Positions 1 to 8,325 of a stretch of DNA of 64,000 bases are shown here, in pieces (the first letter of the stretch is position 1; every line of letters begins with the position of its first letter). The notes under the pieces were generated by a model. The model was not told the DNA's origin, made no database searches, and saw only the letters and a list, made by a program, of their open reading frames with translations. This stretch comes from Chitinivibrionales bacterium (GTDB lineage: Bacteria > Fibrobacterota > Chitinivibrionia > Chitinivibrionales > JANQEN01), in contig JANQEN010000188.1 of assembly GCA_028278335.1 (NCBI GenBank), forward strand, positions 62,001 to 126,000, given 5' to 3'. A program made the position numbers and the translations under genes.

Positions 1-681
1 GATATTAGCTTGAGCTGTGAGCAGGGTGAATTTATCACGATTGTTGGATCTACTGGTTGTGGTAAAACAACTCTTCTTCGATTAATCGCCGGATTAGAGC
101 AACCCTCATCTGGTACCATCACTATTGGTGAAAATGCAGTTACTGGCATAAACGAAGAGGTTACTTTGGTTTTTCAACAGTACTCGCTCTTTCCCTGGTA
201 TAATGTGCTGGACAATATTGGCTTTAGCTTAGAGCTTAAAGGTGTTGATAAACATGAACGAATAGAACGTGTTCAAAAACTCATATCTCTGGTCGGACTT
301 ACAGGTTTTGAAAAGTCCTTCCCCTATGAGCTTTCAGGGGGTATGCAACAGCGTGCCGCCATTGCTCGAGCACTTGCCTATAATCCAAAGGTTCTCCTTT
401 TAGATGAACCCTTTGGTGCATTAGATGAGCGAACTCGTCACCGACTACAGGAAGAGTTTTTGGCAATTTGGGAACGAGAAAAAAAGACCATTATTTTAGT
501 AACTCACAATATCGATGAAGCGGTCTTCTTAGGTACCCGTATCTTCATTATGCGCGATCGACCGGGAAAGATTGAGGAGGAGGTCCTAATTCAGCTTGCC
601 CGTCCACGATCGAGGCAGTCAAAGGAGTTTACTGATCTCCATCTCCATGTGCGAGAAACCCTTGAGAATATATTAGAGTAG
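1..681 (+). CDS. ABC transporter ATPase, nitrate/sulfonate/taurine type (5' partial)
   Basis: ATP-hydrolysing subunit of an ABC importer of the SsuB/TauB/NrtD type, which energises uptake of small anions such as sulfonates or nitrate. The reading frame is open from base 1, so the true start lies outside the window; the internal TTG at base 10 is not the start. Visible motifs, in order: Walker A GSTGCGKTT, Q-loop FQQYS, signature LSGGMQQR, Walker B LLLDEPFGALDE and H-loop VTHN. All are intact, so the enzyme should be active. The permease and binding protein must lie upstream, outside the view. The substrate cannot be read from the ATPase alone. Confidence 0.9.
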   Translation, partial: DISLSCEQGEFITIVGSTGCGKTTLLRLIAGLEQPSSGTITIGENAVTGINEEVTLVFQQYSLFPWYNVLDNIGFSLELKGVDKHERIERVQKLISLVGLTGFEKSFPYELSGGMQQRAAIARALAYNPKVLLLDEPFGALDERTRHRLQEEFLAIWEREKKTIILVTHNIDEAVFLGTRIFIMRDRPGKIEEEVLIQLARPRSRQSKEFTDLHLHVRETLENILE

Positions 682-809
682 TCCATCTTCAGAACTGTCT
701 TCCCGTCAAGATACAAAAATTATTTTATTTGCTATAGACGTTTTAATATATATATTAATTAATCTACTAATAGGTTAGCAACAACTCTAAGAATATACAG
801 GATCAGATT

Positions 810-1025
810 ATGGGTTTTGTGGGTGGACAAGAACTAGTTATCATTCTAATCATTGTCATTCTCCTTTTTGGAGCAAAAAAGATTCCCGAACTTGCCAGTG
901 GCCTTGGGAAGGGTCTAAAGGAGTTTAAAAAGGCATCTTCCGAAGCAGAAAAGGAGATTGAAGATCTCTCAGGGAAAATATCGTCCGACCAAAAACAAAT
1001 TAAAGACGAAAAAGAGAGCAAATAG
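810..1025 (+). CDS. tatA: Twin-arginine translocase subunit TatA/E-like
   Basis: Small pore-forming component of the Tat system, which exports folded proteins across the inner membrane. The 71-residue product has the family layout: a short N-terminus, one membrane helix (about residues 6-22), the hinge [17 protein letters not shown], an amphipathic helix and a charged, lysine/glutamate-rich tail. The length is normal. An AGGATC ribosome-binding site precedes the ATG. It stands alone, 128 bp after the ABC ATPase gene and 161 bp before nqrA; no tatC is in the window. TatA and TatB cannot be separated with full certainty, but the short length favours TatA/E. Confidence 0.9.
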   Translation: MGFVGGQELVIILIIVILLFGAKKIPELASGLGKGLKEFKKASSEAEKEIEDLSGKISSDQKQIKDEKESK

Positions 1026-1101
1026 CCTTCATTTTTTCATTACATTTTAATATTTAGCATTAGTTATTTATAGTTTTTATCATTATTTCCGTTATTTCAA
1101 C

Positions 1102-1130
1102 TTGAACCACAACAGGGCTAAAACTATTTT
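1102..1130 (+). promoter_or_regulatory. Possible sigma70-type promoter of the nqr operon
   Basis: TTGAAC and TATTTT are separated by 17 bases, about 57 bases before the nqrA start. Each hexamer matches four of six consensus positions. It is the best candidate in the 161-bp gap, but is judged by eye only. Confidence 0.35.
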
Positions 1131-1186
1131 GTTACACCCAATTCGATCATCACACCACGCACCAACTAACAAAGGGGAAGCGGGAT

Positions 1187-2572
1187 ATGAAGTTTAAAGG
1201 TGGGTTCAATGTTCGACTAAGAGGCGAACCATCTCACTCTATAAAACCCCTCCCCCAATGTAACACCTTAGAGCTTCCACTAACTTCAACACGATTTAAT
1301 TTCTCTATAGTTTTAGTAAAACCAGGTGAATTAGTCTTTCCTGGTGATAGAATCGCAATAGATTCGGACAACTTTTCATTACCCCTCTTGGCTCCCTGCA
1401 AAGGAACAGTAAATCTTGATTTAAAAGGCAAAATTATTGCACTTGAGTCGATCCAACAAATGGATAGTACGGCCATTGATATAAAAAAAGATATGCCCGA
1501 GCGGTATCAATCACAGGGTGTATTTGGAGAGACACGATATACCCTTGTTCGACTTGGTGCATGGCAATTACTGTTTGACACAAAAAATGGATCTGTTCCG
1601 GATCCTCTGGATAAACCTCAAACAATCATAGTCTCTCTTTTGTCTTTGGAACCCTTTTCTTTACATCCTGATGTTCTTCTTAAAGAGCGTTTATCAGAGT
1701 TTATTCATGGGCTTAAATGCCTCTATTCATTAATTGGGGATAAAAAAATTTATTTAATCCTGCCAAATATAAAATCAAAAAGTATAGACCAATGCTACAA
1801 TGATTTATACCGTAATAATTTAATTAGGCTTGTGAAGGTCCCTGCAAAATATCCTTACTCTGAACCGGAGTATGTAGCACAAGCTCTTCCCGAATTTGAT
1901 AATAGCCCTGGATCTGCGCCAATCTGGGCAACCTCTGTGGAGGGTGTCCTTGCCATAGACCAGGCATTGACCATTTCCCACCCCTATCTGCATCGTCATA
2001 TAGCCTTAGGTGGACCGGCATGTAAAAGCTCTGGATATGTCACTGCGGTCTGCGGGTATCCCATAAAAAAAATAAAGGAGAATATAGGAATACAAGGCAA
2101 AGTCCGTGTTGTTCAAGATGGGATTCTTAGAGGCAAAAAGGTAGATGAAAATCAGGTTGGTTTGGACACAGAGTGTCAGAGTTTAACCTTTATCGAAGAA
2201 AAGAGCAATCGAGACTTCCTTGGTTTTGCGCGCTTGGGCTTTACAAAACAATCCTTTAGCAACTCTTTTTTAAGTAAAATTGTTCCAAATTTCAAGGAAA
2301 AAGCCACTACTGGATTACAGGGTGAACATCGCCCCTGTGTTACCTGTGGTTTTTGTGAATCTATATGTCCCGCTGCACTGCTGCCCCATTTGCTATACCG
2401 GTATATTCAAAAACAGAGAGCAGAGGAGGCACAGCAATTGGGACTCTTTAAATGTATATCCTGTGGATTATGCTCCTATGTATGCCCCTCCAAGCTCGAC
2501 CTCTTTAAAACGATTGACCAAACAAAAAAAGAGTTGTCGACTGTAAACAAAAAAGAGGAGGCGGGATCATGA
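1187..2572 (+). CDS. nqrA: Na+-translocating NADH:quinone reductase subunit A, iron-sulfur variant
   Basis: Peripheral subunit of the sodium-pumping NQR complex. The N-terminus (GGFNVRLRGEPSHSI), the stretch FLGFARLGFTKQSFSN and the LPHLLYRYI segment are NqrA-like. The following genes are plainly nqrB-E rather than rnf, so NqrA is preferred over RnfC. The C-terminus differs from textbook NqrA: residues about 388-440 hold two complete ferredoxin-type motifs, CVTCGFCESICP and CISCGLCSYVCP, enough for two [4Fe-4S] clusters. The well-studied Vibrio protein has lost these cysteines while the homologous RnfC keeps them. The product may therefore carry electrons as RnfC does. The ATG follows a GGGGAAGCGGG stretch. 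The gene overlaps nqrB by four bases, so translation is probably coupled. Confidence 0.85.
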   Translation: MKFKGGFNVRLRGEPSHSIKPLPQCNTLELPLTSTRFNFSIVLVKPGELVFPGDRIAIDSDNFSLPLLAPCKGTVNLDLKGKIIALESIQQMDSTAIDIKKDMPERYQSQGVFGETRYTLVRLGAWQLLFDTKNGSVPDPLDKPQTIIVSLLSLEPFSLHPDVLLKERLSEFIHGLKCLYSLIGDKKIYLILPNIKSKSIDQCYNDLYRNNLIRLVKVPAKYPYSEPEYVAQALPEFDNSPGSAPIWATSVEGVLAIDQALTISHPYLHRHIALGGPACKSSGYVTAVCGYPIKKIKENIGIQGKVRVVQDGILRGKKVDENQVGLDTECQSLTFIEEKSNRDFLGFARLGFTKQSFSNSFLSKIVPNFKEKATTGLQGEHRPCVTCGFCESICPAALLPHLLYRYIQKQRAEEAQQLGLFKCISCGLCSYVCPSKLDLFKTIDQTKKELSTVNKKEEAGS

Positions 2573-3609
2573 AACCGCTTCTCTCTCTACTGGAGGCAGC
2601 ACGTCCTCTCTTTGTAAAGAGAGGAAAATTACATTTTTTCAAACCAGCCTTTGATGCTGCTGAGTTTGCCCTTTTCTATCCATCATCTCGTACAGAGTAT
2701 GCACCCCATGTGCGTGATGCCTTGGATATAAAACGATTCATGGGAACTGTAATTTTGGCCATGCTCCCCTCACTTATTGCGGCTATCTACTTCTTTGGCC
2801 CCCGCACTTTGGCAATGATCCTTGTCTCCTATGTTGTAGGCGGAACAGTTGAGGTGCTCTTTGCAGCAATTCGCAAAAGCGAGATTCATGAAGGCTTTCT
2901 AGTTACCGGCTTAATTTTTCCTCTAACCCTTCCTCCAGGTACACCCCTGTGGATCGTTGGCGTGGGTATCTTCTTCGGCACCATGTTTGGCAAAGAGGTA
3001 TTTGGTGGCACTGGAAAAAACATTTTTAATCCAGCCTTAGTCGGACGGATGTTTATCACCATTGCCTTTCCCGCCCCCATGACAACCTTATGGAAAATGC
3101 CCTTCTCCGATGCCATTACATCGGCCACCCCTATGTCACTCTTTAAAACGCAACAGATTATTACTCCCTATGTAGATCTTTTGTGGGGAAACACTGCTGG
3201 CAGTATAGGTGAAACATTTCATATTGGTATAATCGCTGGTGGGCTATTTTTAATGATGACGAAAATCAGTAATTGGCGGATACCTCTTTCATATTTGGGG
3301 ACCGTATTTATTATCTCTTATGTTGGAAACATGGCATTACCTGATACATACGCACCGCCACTGTTTCAAATTCTTTCTGGCGGGCTACTCTTTGGCGCAA
3401 TGTTTATGGCAACAGATCCTGTTACAGCACCAATGACAAAAATTGGAAAATATCTCTTTGGGATTTTTTGCGGTTTCCTTACTGTACTAATCAGAGCACT
3501 CTCAGGATATGTTGAGGGTGTTATGTTTAGTATCGTGATTATGAATGCCTTTACACCACTCCTTGATCATATAGTGCTTTCTGTAAAATATAGGCAGGTC
3601 AAGGCATGA
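2569..3609 (+). CDS. nqrB: Na+-NQR subunit B (flavin-carrying membrane subunit)
   Basis: Integral membrane subunit that carries covalent FMN and riboflavin and forms much of the Na+ path and quinone site in NQR. The 346-residue protein has the NqrB-type soluble N-terminus (EAARPLFVKRGKLHFFKP) followed by HVRDALDIKRFM, then about ten hydrophobic segments. The conserved loop GTGKNIFNPALVGRMF is present. The flavinylated threonine is likely in the TSATPMS segment, which takes the place of the canonical SGAT. That small change still keeps S-A-T. It overlaps both neighbours by four bases. The N-terminal extension favours NqrB over RnfD, which lacks it. Confidence 0.9.
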   Translation: MKPLLSLLEAARPLFVKRGKLHFFKPAFDAAEFALFYPSSRTEYAPHVRDALDIKRFMGTVILAMLPSLIAAIYFFGPRTLAMILVSYVVGGTVEVLFAAIRKSEIHEGFLVTGLIFPLTLPPGTPLWIVGVGIFFGTMFGKEVFGGTGKNIFNPALVGRMFITIAFPAPMTTLWKMPFSDAITSATPMSLFKTQQIITPYVDLLWGNTAGSIGETFHIGIIAGGLFLMMTKISNWRIPLSYLGTVFIISYVGNMALPDTYAPPLFQILSGGLLFGAMFMATDPVTAPMTKIGKYLFGIFCGFLTVLIRALSGYVEGVMFSIVIMNAFTPLLDHIVLSVKYRQVKA

Positions 3610-4187
3610 TTGATCGCTTTAAAATGATCCTCTTTGTACTGGTCTTGGGTACGATACTAACAACGGCACTTGTTGCAGTCAATGATGCCACAGCGCCTCG
3701 CATCGCCTATAATGAACAAATGAAATTGCACAAAAACATCCTTGTAGCTTTTAACATACCCTTTAAGGAAGAGGCTGTTGAGTCAACCTTTAAGAGAAGG
3801 ATAAAAACTAAAAAGGTAAAAGAGACTACCCTCTATATTACAAACCAAGGAGACTGTGCCTTTACCATAAAGGGAAAAGGTGTCTGGGGACCAATCTCTG
3901 GCGTCCTTGCGCTTCAATCAGATTTAATCACCATAAAAGGATTAAGTGTTCTCCACCAGGAAGAGACTCCCGGCTTAGGTGATCGTGTATTTGAACAGGC
4001 AAAGCTTAAAGAGTATGAAGGGAAAAAGTTTTCTCCCAAGCTTATCGTAACCGCACCAGGGAAAGCTCAAAAACAGAATGAGATTGATGGGATCACCGGA
4101 GCAACCTTAAGTTGTGTGGCCTTTGGCAACATTTTAAATGATGAATATGCGCGACATAAGCGACTACTCAGCGGAGGCAATCAATGA
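3606..4187 (+). CDS. nqrC: Na+-NQR subunit C (covalent FMN protein)
   Basis: Membrane-anchored periplasmic subunit that holds a covalently bound FMN. There is one N-terminal membrane helix (about residues 7-25), then an FMN-binding domain with the signatures GKGVWGPISGVLAL, EETPGLGDRV and the flavinylation site DGITGATLS, whose second threonine should carry FMN. At 193 residues it is shorter than the roughly 255-residue Vibrio protein and close to RnfG in size, yet the GVWGPISG stretch resembles NqrC. Flavin attachment needs an ApbE-type transferase, which is not in this window. It overlaps nqrB and nqrD by four bases each. Confidence 0.88.
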   Translation: MIDRFKMILFVLVLGTILTTALVAVNDATAPRIAYNEQMKLHKNILVAFNIPFKEEAVESTFKRRIKTKKVKETTLYITNQGDCAFTIKGKGVWGPISGVLALQSDLITIKGLSVLHQEETPGLGDRVFEQAKLKEYEGKKFSPKLIVTAPGKAQKQNEIDGITGATLSCVAFGNILNDEYARHKRLLSGGNQ

Positions 4188-4813
4188 TTGCAAAGAAGTT
4201 GTTTGGCACCAAGGGATATAAGGTCATTCGTAATGGCTTATGGTCTGACCATCCTATCTGCTCTGCTACGCTGGGTATATGTTCTGCCTTAGCAATAACT
4301 AATAAGGTAGAAAACGCTTTAGCCATGAGCGCTGGTGTTATTTTTGTCCTTCTTATTACTGGCTTTCTCATCTCCCTTCTAAGATCACTCATTCCCTCAC
4401 GGGTGCGTATTATTACTTATATGATCACCATTTCATCCTGTGTGATAATTGTTGACAAAGTGCTGAAAGCCTATTTTCCTGCTATCAGTGAAGCTATGGG
4501 GCCCTATGTGGGGTTGATTATAACCAATTGTATTATCATGGGAAGGGCTGAGGCATTCTTTGTGCAAAACAATACCTATCACTCACTTTTAGATGCCCTC
4601 TCCAATGGTATTGCCTACTCGTACACCCTCATTACCATGGCAATCATTCGAGAAATTCTGGCCTTTGGTACACTCTTGGGCATCCAGGTCATGCCAGCTG
4701 GCTGGGAGAATTGGGTGGTCATGGCATTAGCACCAGGTGCATTCTTTATCCTTGGTGTCTTTCTCTGGATCCTGAGAACCCTGGCTGATATTGACCCACC
4801 GGGGAAAGGATAG
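4184..4813 (+). CDS. nqrD: Na+-NQR subunit D
   Basis: Six-helix membrane subunit that together with NqrE holds the intramembrane iron centre of NQR. The two half-motifs with the metal-binding cysteines are intact: LGICSALAIT near the N-terminus and LIITNCIIMGRAEAF in the middle. The length (209 residues) is typical. NqrD and RnfE are homologous; the assignment to NQR rests on the flanking nqrA, nqrB, nqrC and nqrE and on the overall match to NqrD. The start overlaps the nqrC stop by four bases. Confidence 0.92.
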   Translation: MIAKKLFGTKGYKVIRNGLWSDHPICSATLGICSALAITNKVENALAMSAGVIFVLLITGFLISLLRSLIPSRVRIITYMITISSCVIIVDKVLKAYFPAISEAMGPYVGLIITNCIIMGRAEAFFVQNNTYHSLLDALSNGIAYSYTLITMAIIREILAFGTLLGIQVMPAGWENWVVMALAPGAFFILGVFLWILRTLADIDPPGKG

Positions 4814-4818
4814 TTGCA

Positions 4819-5406
4819 ATGCTTCGACTTATTACTATCTTTATAGCAGCAATCTTTACCCACAATGTAGCATTGGCGTACCTATTGGGAATGTGTCCCT
4901 TTGTGTCTCTGGCACGCAATCTCAAGACTTCCTTTGGAATGGGCTTAGCAGTGGTCTTTGTGGTCACCTTGACTGCTGCAATTAACTGGCCAATTTATCA
5001 TCTGGTTCTTGTTCCTCACAACTGTGAATTTCTTTCATTTATAGTTTTTATAATCGTTATTGCTTCCTCAGTTCAACTGGTGGAAATGATCATGGAGCGC
5101 TTTTTTCCTGCTTTGCAGGCTTCCTTTGGGATTTTTCTACCCCTTATTACCGTAAACTGTACCGTACTTGCAATCTCTCTTTTTATGGTGCTGAGGGAAT
5201 ACACCTTTATAACCACTCTCTTTTTTGCCGTTGGTTCTGCTGTTGGATTCTGGTTGGCCATTGTCCTTGTAGCAGCTATATACGAAAAGTTGGAGCTTGT
5301 TGGTAATGTTCCCCGGGGATTAAAAGGTCCGGGAATTATCATGATTATTACTGGAATCATTGCACTTGCCTTTATGGGCTTTGGTGGCATGGTGTCAATT
5401 AATTGA
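4819..5406 (+). CDS. nqrE: Na+-NQR subunit E
   Basis: Partner of NqrD, with inverted topology. It has six membrane helices and two cysteine-bearing half-motifs, YLLGMCPFVSLARNLKTSFG and FLPLITVNCTVLAISLF, which should supply the other two ligands of the NqrD/E iron centre. The 195-residue length is typical. The ATG lies five bases after the nqrD stop, and the GGGGAAAGGA stretch at the end of nqrD acts as its ribosome-binding site. With NqrB and NqrD it completes the ion-pumping membrane part, so the pump itself looks functional. Confidence 0.92.
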   Translation: MLRLITIFIAAIFTHNVALAYLLGMCPFVSLARNLKTSFGMGLAVVFVVTLTAAINWPIYHLVLVPHNCEFLSFIVFIIVIASSVQLVEMIMERFFPALQASFGIFLPLITVNCTVLAISLFMVLREYTFITTLFFAVGSAVGFWLAIVLVAAIYEKLELVGNVPRGLKGPGIIMIITGIIALAFMGFGGMVSIN

Positions 5407-5425
5407 TCGGTTTGGAAATAGACTA

Positions 5426-6385
5426 ATGCCTCTTGCACCTATTATTATTATGAACGCGATACTTCTTGCAATTACCATTATATTGGCAATTGCAGATCGC
5501 TTTTTAGTCTCCTATGGCTCCTGTAAAGTAACCCTTAAAAAAGAGGATGAGGAAAAGAAATTCACCCTTAAAGGTGGTGGCACACTTCTTTCTGCATTGA
5601 TTGATAATGGCGAATCTATTGCAGCCTCCTGCGGAGGACGGGGCAGTTGTGGGTTTTGCAAAGTACAGGTGTCTAAAGGTGGAGGGCAGATACTTCCAAC
5701 CGAAGAGCTTTTCATCAGTAAAGAGGAGCAAATTTTCGGTACTCGGTTGGCCTGTCAGGTAAAAATCAAAGAGGATATTGATCTCTTCATCCCTGACCTC
5801 CTTACCTCAGTTAAAAGTCTTGTTAAAAATGGTACCTTCGACACTAAGCTAAAGTGGCACTTTCTTCGCACTGACAGGAAAGAACAGGCAACCTCACCAT
5901 TGGCTAAATTAAAGATTGACAAAAAAGATCGTCTCAACCTTGAAGGTATTATTGATGATCACCGAGCAATGGAAGGTGCTCTTATGCCGCTTCTTCATGC
6001 CATAAACGAGCGGTATAACTATTTACCCGAAGAGGCGCTCCGAATTGTTGCAAAAGAGCTCTCTATACCACTGAGTAAAATCCTTAGTATTGCCACCTTC
6101 TACAATGCCTTTAGCTTAGAACCACGCGGAAAAAACATCATCTCGGTCTGTTTAGGAACAGCCTGTCACGTCAAGGGTGCCCAGGATATCCTGGAAACCT
6201 TTGAAGAACGCCTTGATATCAAAACCGGTGACACAACCAAGGACATGCTTTTTACTCTGGAAGCAGTGCGCTGCATTGGCTGTTGCGGGTTGGCCCCGGT
6301 AATTACTATTAACGAAGAAGTGCATGGCCTTATGACCAAGAATAAGGCCTTGAAACTCATTGACACTTTCCAAGGGAAATCCTAA
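5426..6385 (+). CDS. NqrF N-terminal (membrane helix + [2Fe-2S]) fused to NuoE/HndA-like domain
   Basis: Chimeric redox subunit at the position where nqrF is expected. Residues 1-30 form an NqrF-type membrane anchor. Residues about 45-125 are an NqrF-type ferredoxin domain with SCGGRGSCGFCKV and a late RLACQV, the four usual cysteines. The FAD- and NADH-binding half of NqrF is missing. In its place, residues about 175-315 are a NuoE/HndA thioredoxin-like [2Fe-2S] domain with CLGTACHVKGA and AVRCIGCCGLAPV. Electrons could pass from a NuoF-like partner to this domain and on to the NqrF cluster. I chose the ATG at 5426 because an earlier in-frame ATG would run deep into nqrE and add no conserved residue. 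The stop overlaps the next start in TAATG. Confidence 0.9.
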   Translation: MPLAPIIIMNAILLAITIILAIADRFLVSYGSCKVTLKKEDEEKKFTLKGGGTLLSALIDNGESIAASCGGRGSCGFCKVQVSKGGGQILPTEELFISKEEQIFGTRLACQVKIKEDIDLFIPDLLTSVKSLVKNGTFDTKLKWHFLRTDRKEQATSPLAKLKIDKKDRLNLEGIIDDHRAMEGALMPLLHAINERYNYLPEEALRIVAKELSIPLSKILSIATFYNAFSLEPRGKNIISVCLGTACHVKGAQDILETFEERLDIKTGDTTKDMLFTLEAVRCIGCCGLAPVITINEEVHGLMTKNKALKLIDTFQGKS

Positions 6386-6768
6386 TGGCAGCTCTATCAA
6401 TAAAAGATCTTACTGCTATTGCCAAAAAGACAAAGGAGAGCATGCAAATCTCTGCACAGGGGCCCCATACGAAAATAACCGTGCATATGGGTACCTGTGG
6501 TATTGCTGCAGGAGCTCAAAAGGTAATGGATAGCTTTAAGGAAGTGTTAGAAATAGTTGACAAAAAGGATGTAATCCTTACCTATTCTGGCTGTGCAGGA
6601 CTTTGCAGCAACGAGCCAATGGTTACTATTGAGCGCTATGGAGAAAAACCGATAAAGTATATCAATATCACTCCTAAGATAGCTCGAGAAATAATGAAAC
6701 AGCATGTTCAAAAGGGAAATCCCTTAAAGGAATACATTATCGCTAAAGGCTATGAAAATATTGTCTGA
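6385..6768 (+). CDS. HndB-like [2Fe-2S] thioredoxin-fold protein
   Basis: Small iron-sulfur protein (127 residues) of the type found as HndB in NADP-reducing [FeFe]-hydrogenases, and as the N-terminal extension of many NuoF-like subunits. Two motifs are visible: MGTCGIAAGAQKV and YSGCAGLCSNEPMVTIE. Only three cysteines are obvious, as is usual for this subgroup. It lies between the NuoE-type fusion and the NuoF-type gene, the same order as hndA-hndB-hndC. Its likely role is an extra electron relay on the NAD(P)H module. The start overlaps the previous stop by one base. Confidence 0.85.
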   Translation: MAALSIKDLTAIAKKTKESMQISAQGPHTKITVHMGTCGIAAGAQKVMDSFKEVLEIVDKKDVILTYSGCAGLCSNEPMVTIERYGEKPIKYINITPKIAREIMKQHVQKGNPLKEYIIAKGYENIV

Positions 6769-6789
6769 TTATTAATGGGTGATTCTACT

Positions 6790-8316
6790 ATGAGTAAAGA
6801 GACAAAGAAAAAAGAAAAGACCCAAACTATTCCTGACTTAAATAGTGTTCCCTTTTTTGGGCGGCAAATCCTTATTGCCCTCCGTAACCGCGGTCGAATT
6901 AATCCTGAAAGTATTGACGAATACATTGCCCATGATGGCTACCAGGCATTGGCAAAGGGCCTCACAAAACTTAAGCCAACTGATATTGTTGAGCAGATAA
7001 AGCAATCCAGCCTTCGTGGCCGGGGTGGTGGTGGCTTTGACACTGGCAGGAAATGGGCCTCTGCTGCAAAGGCGACTGGTGAACCTAAGTATGTCATTTG
7101 CAATGCTGATGAAGGTGACCCTGGGGCCTACATGGATCGAAGCATAATCGAAGCGGACCCACACTCAGTCATAGAGGGGATGGCGCTCTGTGGCCGGGCA
7201 ATTGGTTCGACCGTCGGCTATGTTTATATTCGTGCAGAATACCCCTTAGCACGAAAGATATTAGGGCATGCTTTGGAACAGGCTCGGGCGTATGGCCTCT
7301 TGGGAGAAAACATCTTAGACTCTGATTTCTCCTTTGACATTTTCATTAAACAAGGTGCTGGAGCATTTGTCTGTGGCGAGTCCAGCGCCCTTCGCGCTTC
7401 TATTGAAGGCAATGTGGGTGAGCCTACCCCAAAATATGACCACGCCACAGAAAAGGGACTTTGGAAAAAACCAACGGTCCTTAACAATGTAGAGAGTTTT
7501 GCCAATGTGCCACCGATCATCCTCAAAGGAGCCCAGTGGTTTTCTGCTATGGGAACTGAACATAGTAAGGGAACCAAGGTATTCTCTCTGGTAGGCAAAA
7601 TTGTCAACACAGGACTCATTGAAGTGCTCATGGGAACGACCCTACGGGACATCATCTTTGAAATTGGTGGTGGTATTCCCGATGGTAAAGCCTTTAAAGC
7701 AGTACAGACCGGCGGACCCTCTGGCGGTTGTATCCCCGAATCGCTGTTAGATATGTCAGTTGACTTTGAGGAACTCTCTAAGGCCGGCTCTATGATGGGT
7801 TCAGGCGGTATGATTGTCATGGATGAAGACACCTGTATGGTTAATGTAGCCAAATACTTCATTGAATTTTGCAATAGTGAATCCTGCGGCAAATGTATCT
7901 CCTGCCGTGATGGCTCAGAGGCAATGTTAGAGATTCTAACGCGAATTTCCGAGGGTAAAGGCAAAGAGGAGGACATCACCTTACTCGAAGAGCTAAGCAA
8001 TGCTATAAAAGAGGCTTCTCTTTGTGGATTAGGCACCTCTCTTCCCAATCCAGTGCTTAGCACGCTTCGCTATTTTAAAGAGGAGTATCAAGAACATATC
8101 GTACACAAGCGGTGTCCGGCTGGGGTGTGTAAGGCGTTGATCACCTTCACTGTGCTTGAAAAAAACTGTACTAAATGCGGAGTCTGTTTTAAGAACTGTC
8201 CCTATGAAGCGATCACCTGGAAGAAAAAAGAGATTGCTGTTATAAATCAGAACCAGTGTAAAAAATGTGGTATCTGCTATGAGGTATGCAAATTCAAGGC
8301 GATTGAGAGAAAGTAA
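6790..8316 (+). CDS. NuoF/HndC-like flavin NAD(P)H-oxidising subunit with C-terminal ferredoxin domain
   Basis: Diaphorase subunit of the complex I/hydrogenase family. It takes electrons from NAD(P)H through FMN. Motifs, in order: FMN/NADH-binding RGRGGGGFDTGRKW, CNADEGDPGAYMDR and GAGAFVCGESSALRASIEG, then the N3-type cluster motif SESCGKCISCRDG. The last 60 residues form a two-[4Fe-4S] ferredoxin domain (CTKCGVCFKNCP and CKKCGICYEVC), typical of the HndC/HydB group rather than respiratory NuoF. I prefer the ATG at 6790, seven bases after GGGTGA; an in-frame ATG at 6775 would add five residues. HydB-type subunits are known from electron-bifurcating enzymes; whether this one bifurcates is inference. 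Confidence 0.9.
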   Translation: MSKETKKKEKTQTIPDLNSVPFFGRQILIALRNRGRINPESIDEYIAHDGYQALAKGLTKLKPTDIVEQIKQSSLRGRGGGGFDTGRKWASAAKATGEPKYVICNADEGDPGAYMDRSIIEADPHSVIEGMALCGRAIGSTVGYVYIRAEYPLARKILGHALEQARAYGLLGENILDSDFSFDIFIKQGAGAFVCGESSALRASIEGNVGEPTPKYDHATEKGLWKKPTVLNNVESFANVPPIILKGAQWFSAMGTEHSKGTKVFSLVGKIVNTGLIEVLMGTTLRDIIFEIGGGIPDGKAFKAVQTGGPSGGCIPESLLDMSVDFEELSKAGSMMGSGGMIVMDEDTCMVNVAKYFIEFCNSESCGKCISCRDGSEAMLEILTRISEGKGKEEDITLLEELSNAIKEASLCGLGTSLPNPVLSTLRYFKEEYQEHIVHKRCPAGVCKALITFTVLEKNCTKCGVCFKNCPYEAITWKKKEIAVINQNQCKKCGICYEVCKFKAIERK

Positions 8317-8325
8317 GGACCTATC

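Noticed and set aside
803-1021. 72-residue minus-strand frame opposite tatA
   Set aside because: Exact antisense shadow of tatA; no ribosome-binding site.
1187-5406. Calling the cluster rnfCDGEA instead of nqrABCDE
   Set aside because: The subunits are homologous, but the NqrB N-terminal extension, NqrA-like sequence, gene order A-B-C-D-E and NqrF-like [2Fe-2S] domain fit NQR better. Only the NqrA cysteines are RnfC-like.
5360-5425. Upstream ATG at 5360 for the NqrF/NuoE fusion
   Set aside because: Would overlap nqrE by 47 bases and add residues unlike NqrF; the ATG at 5426 begins right before the membrane helix.
7224-8063. 279-residue minus-strand frame
   Set aside because: Entirely antisense to the NuoF-like gene, with low-quality composition; a shadow frame.
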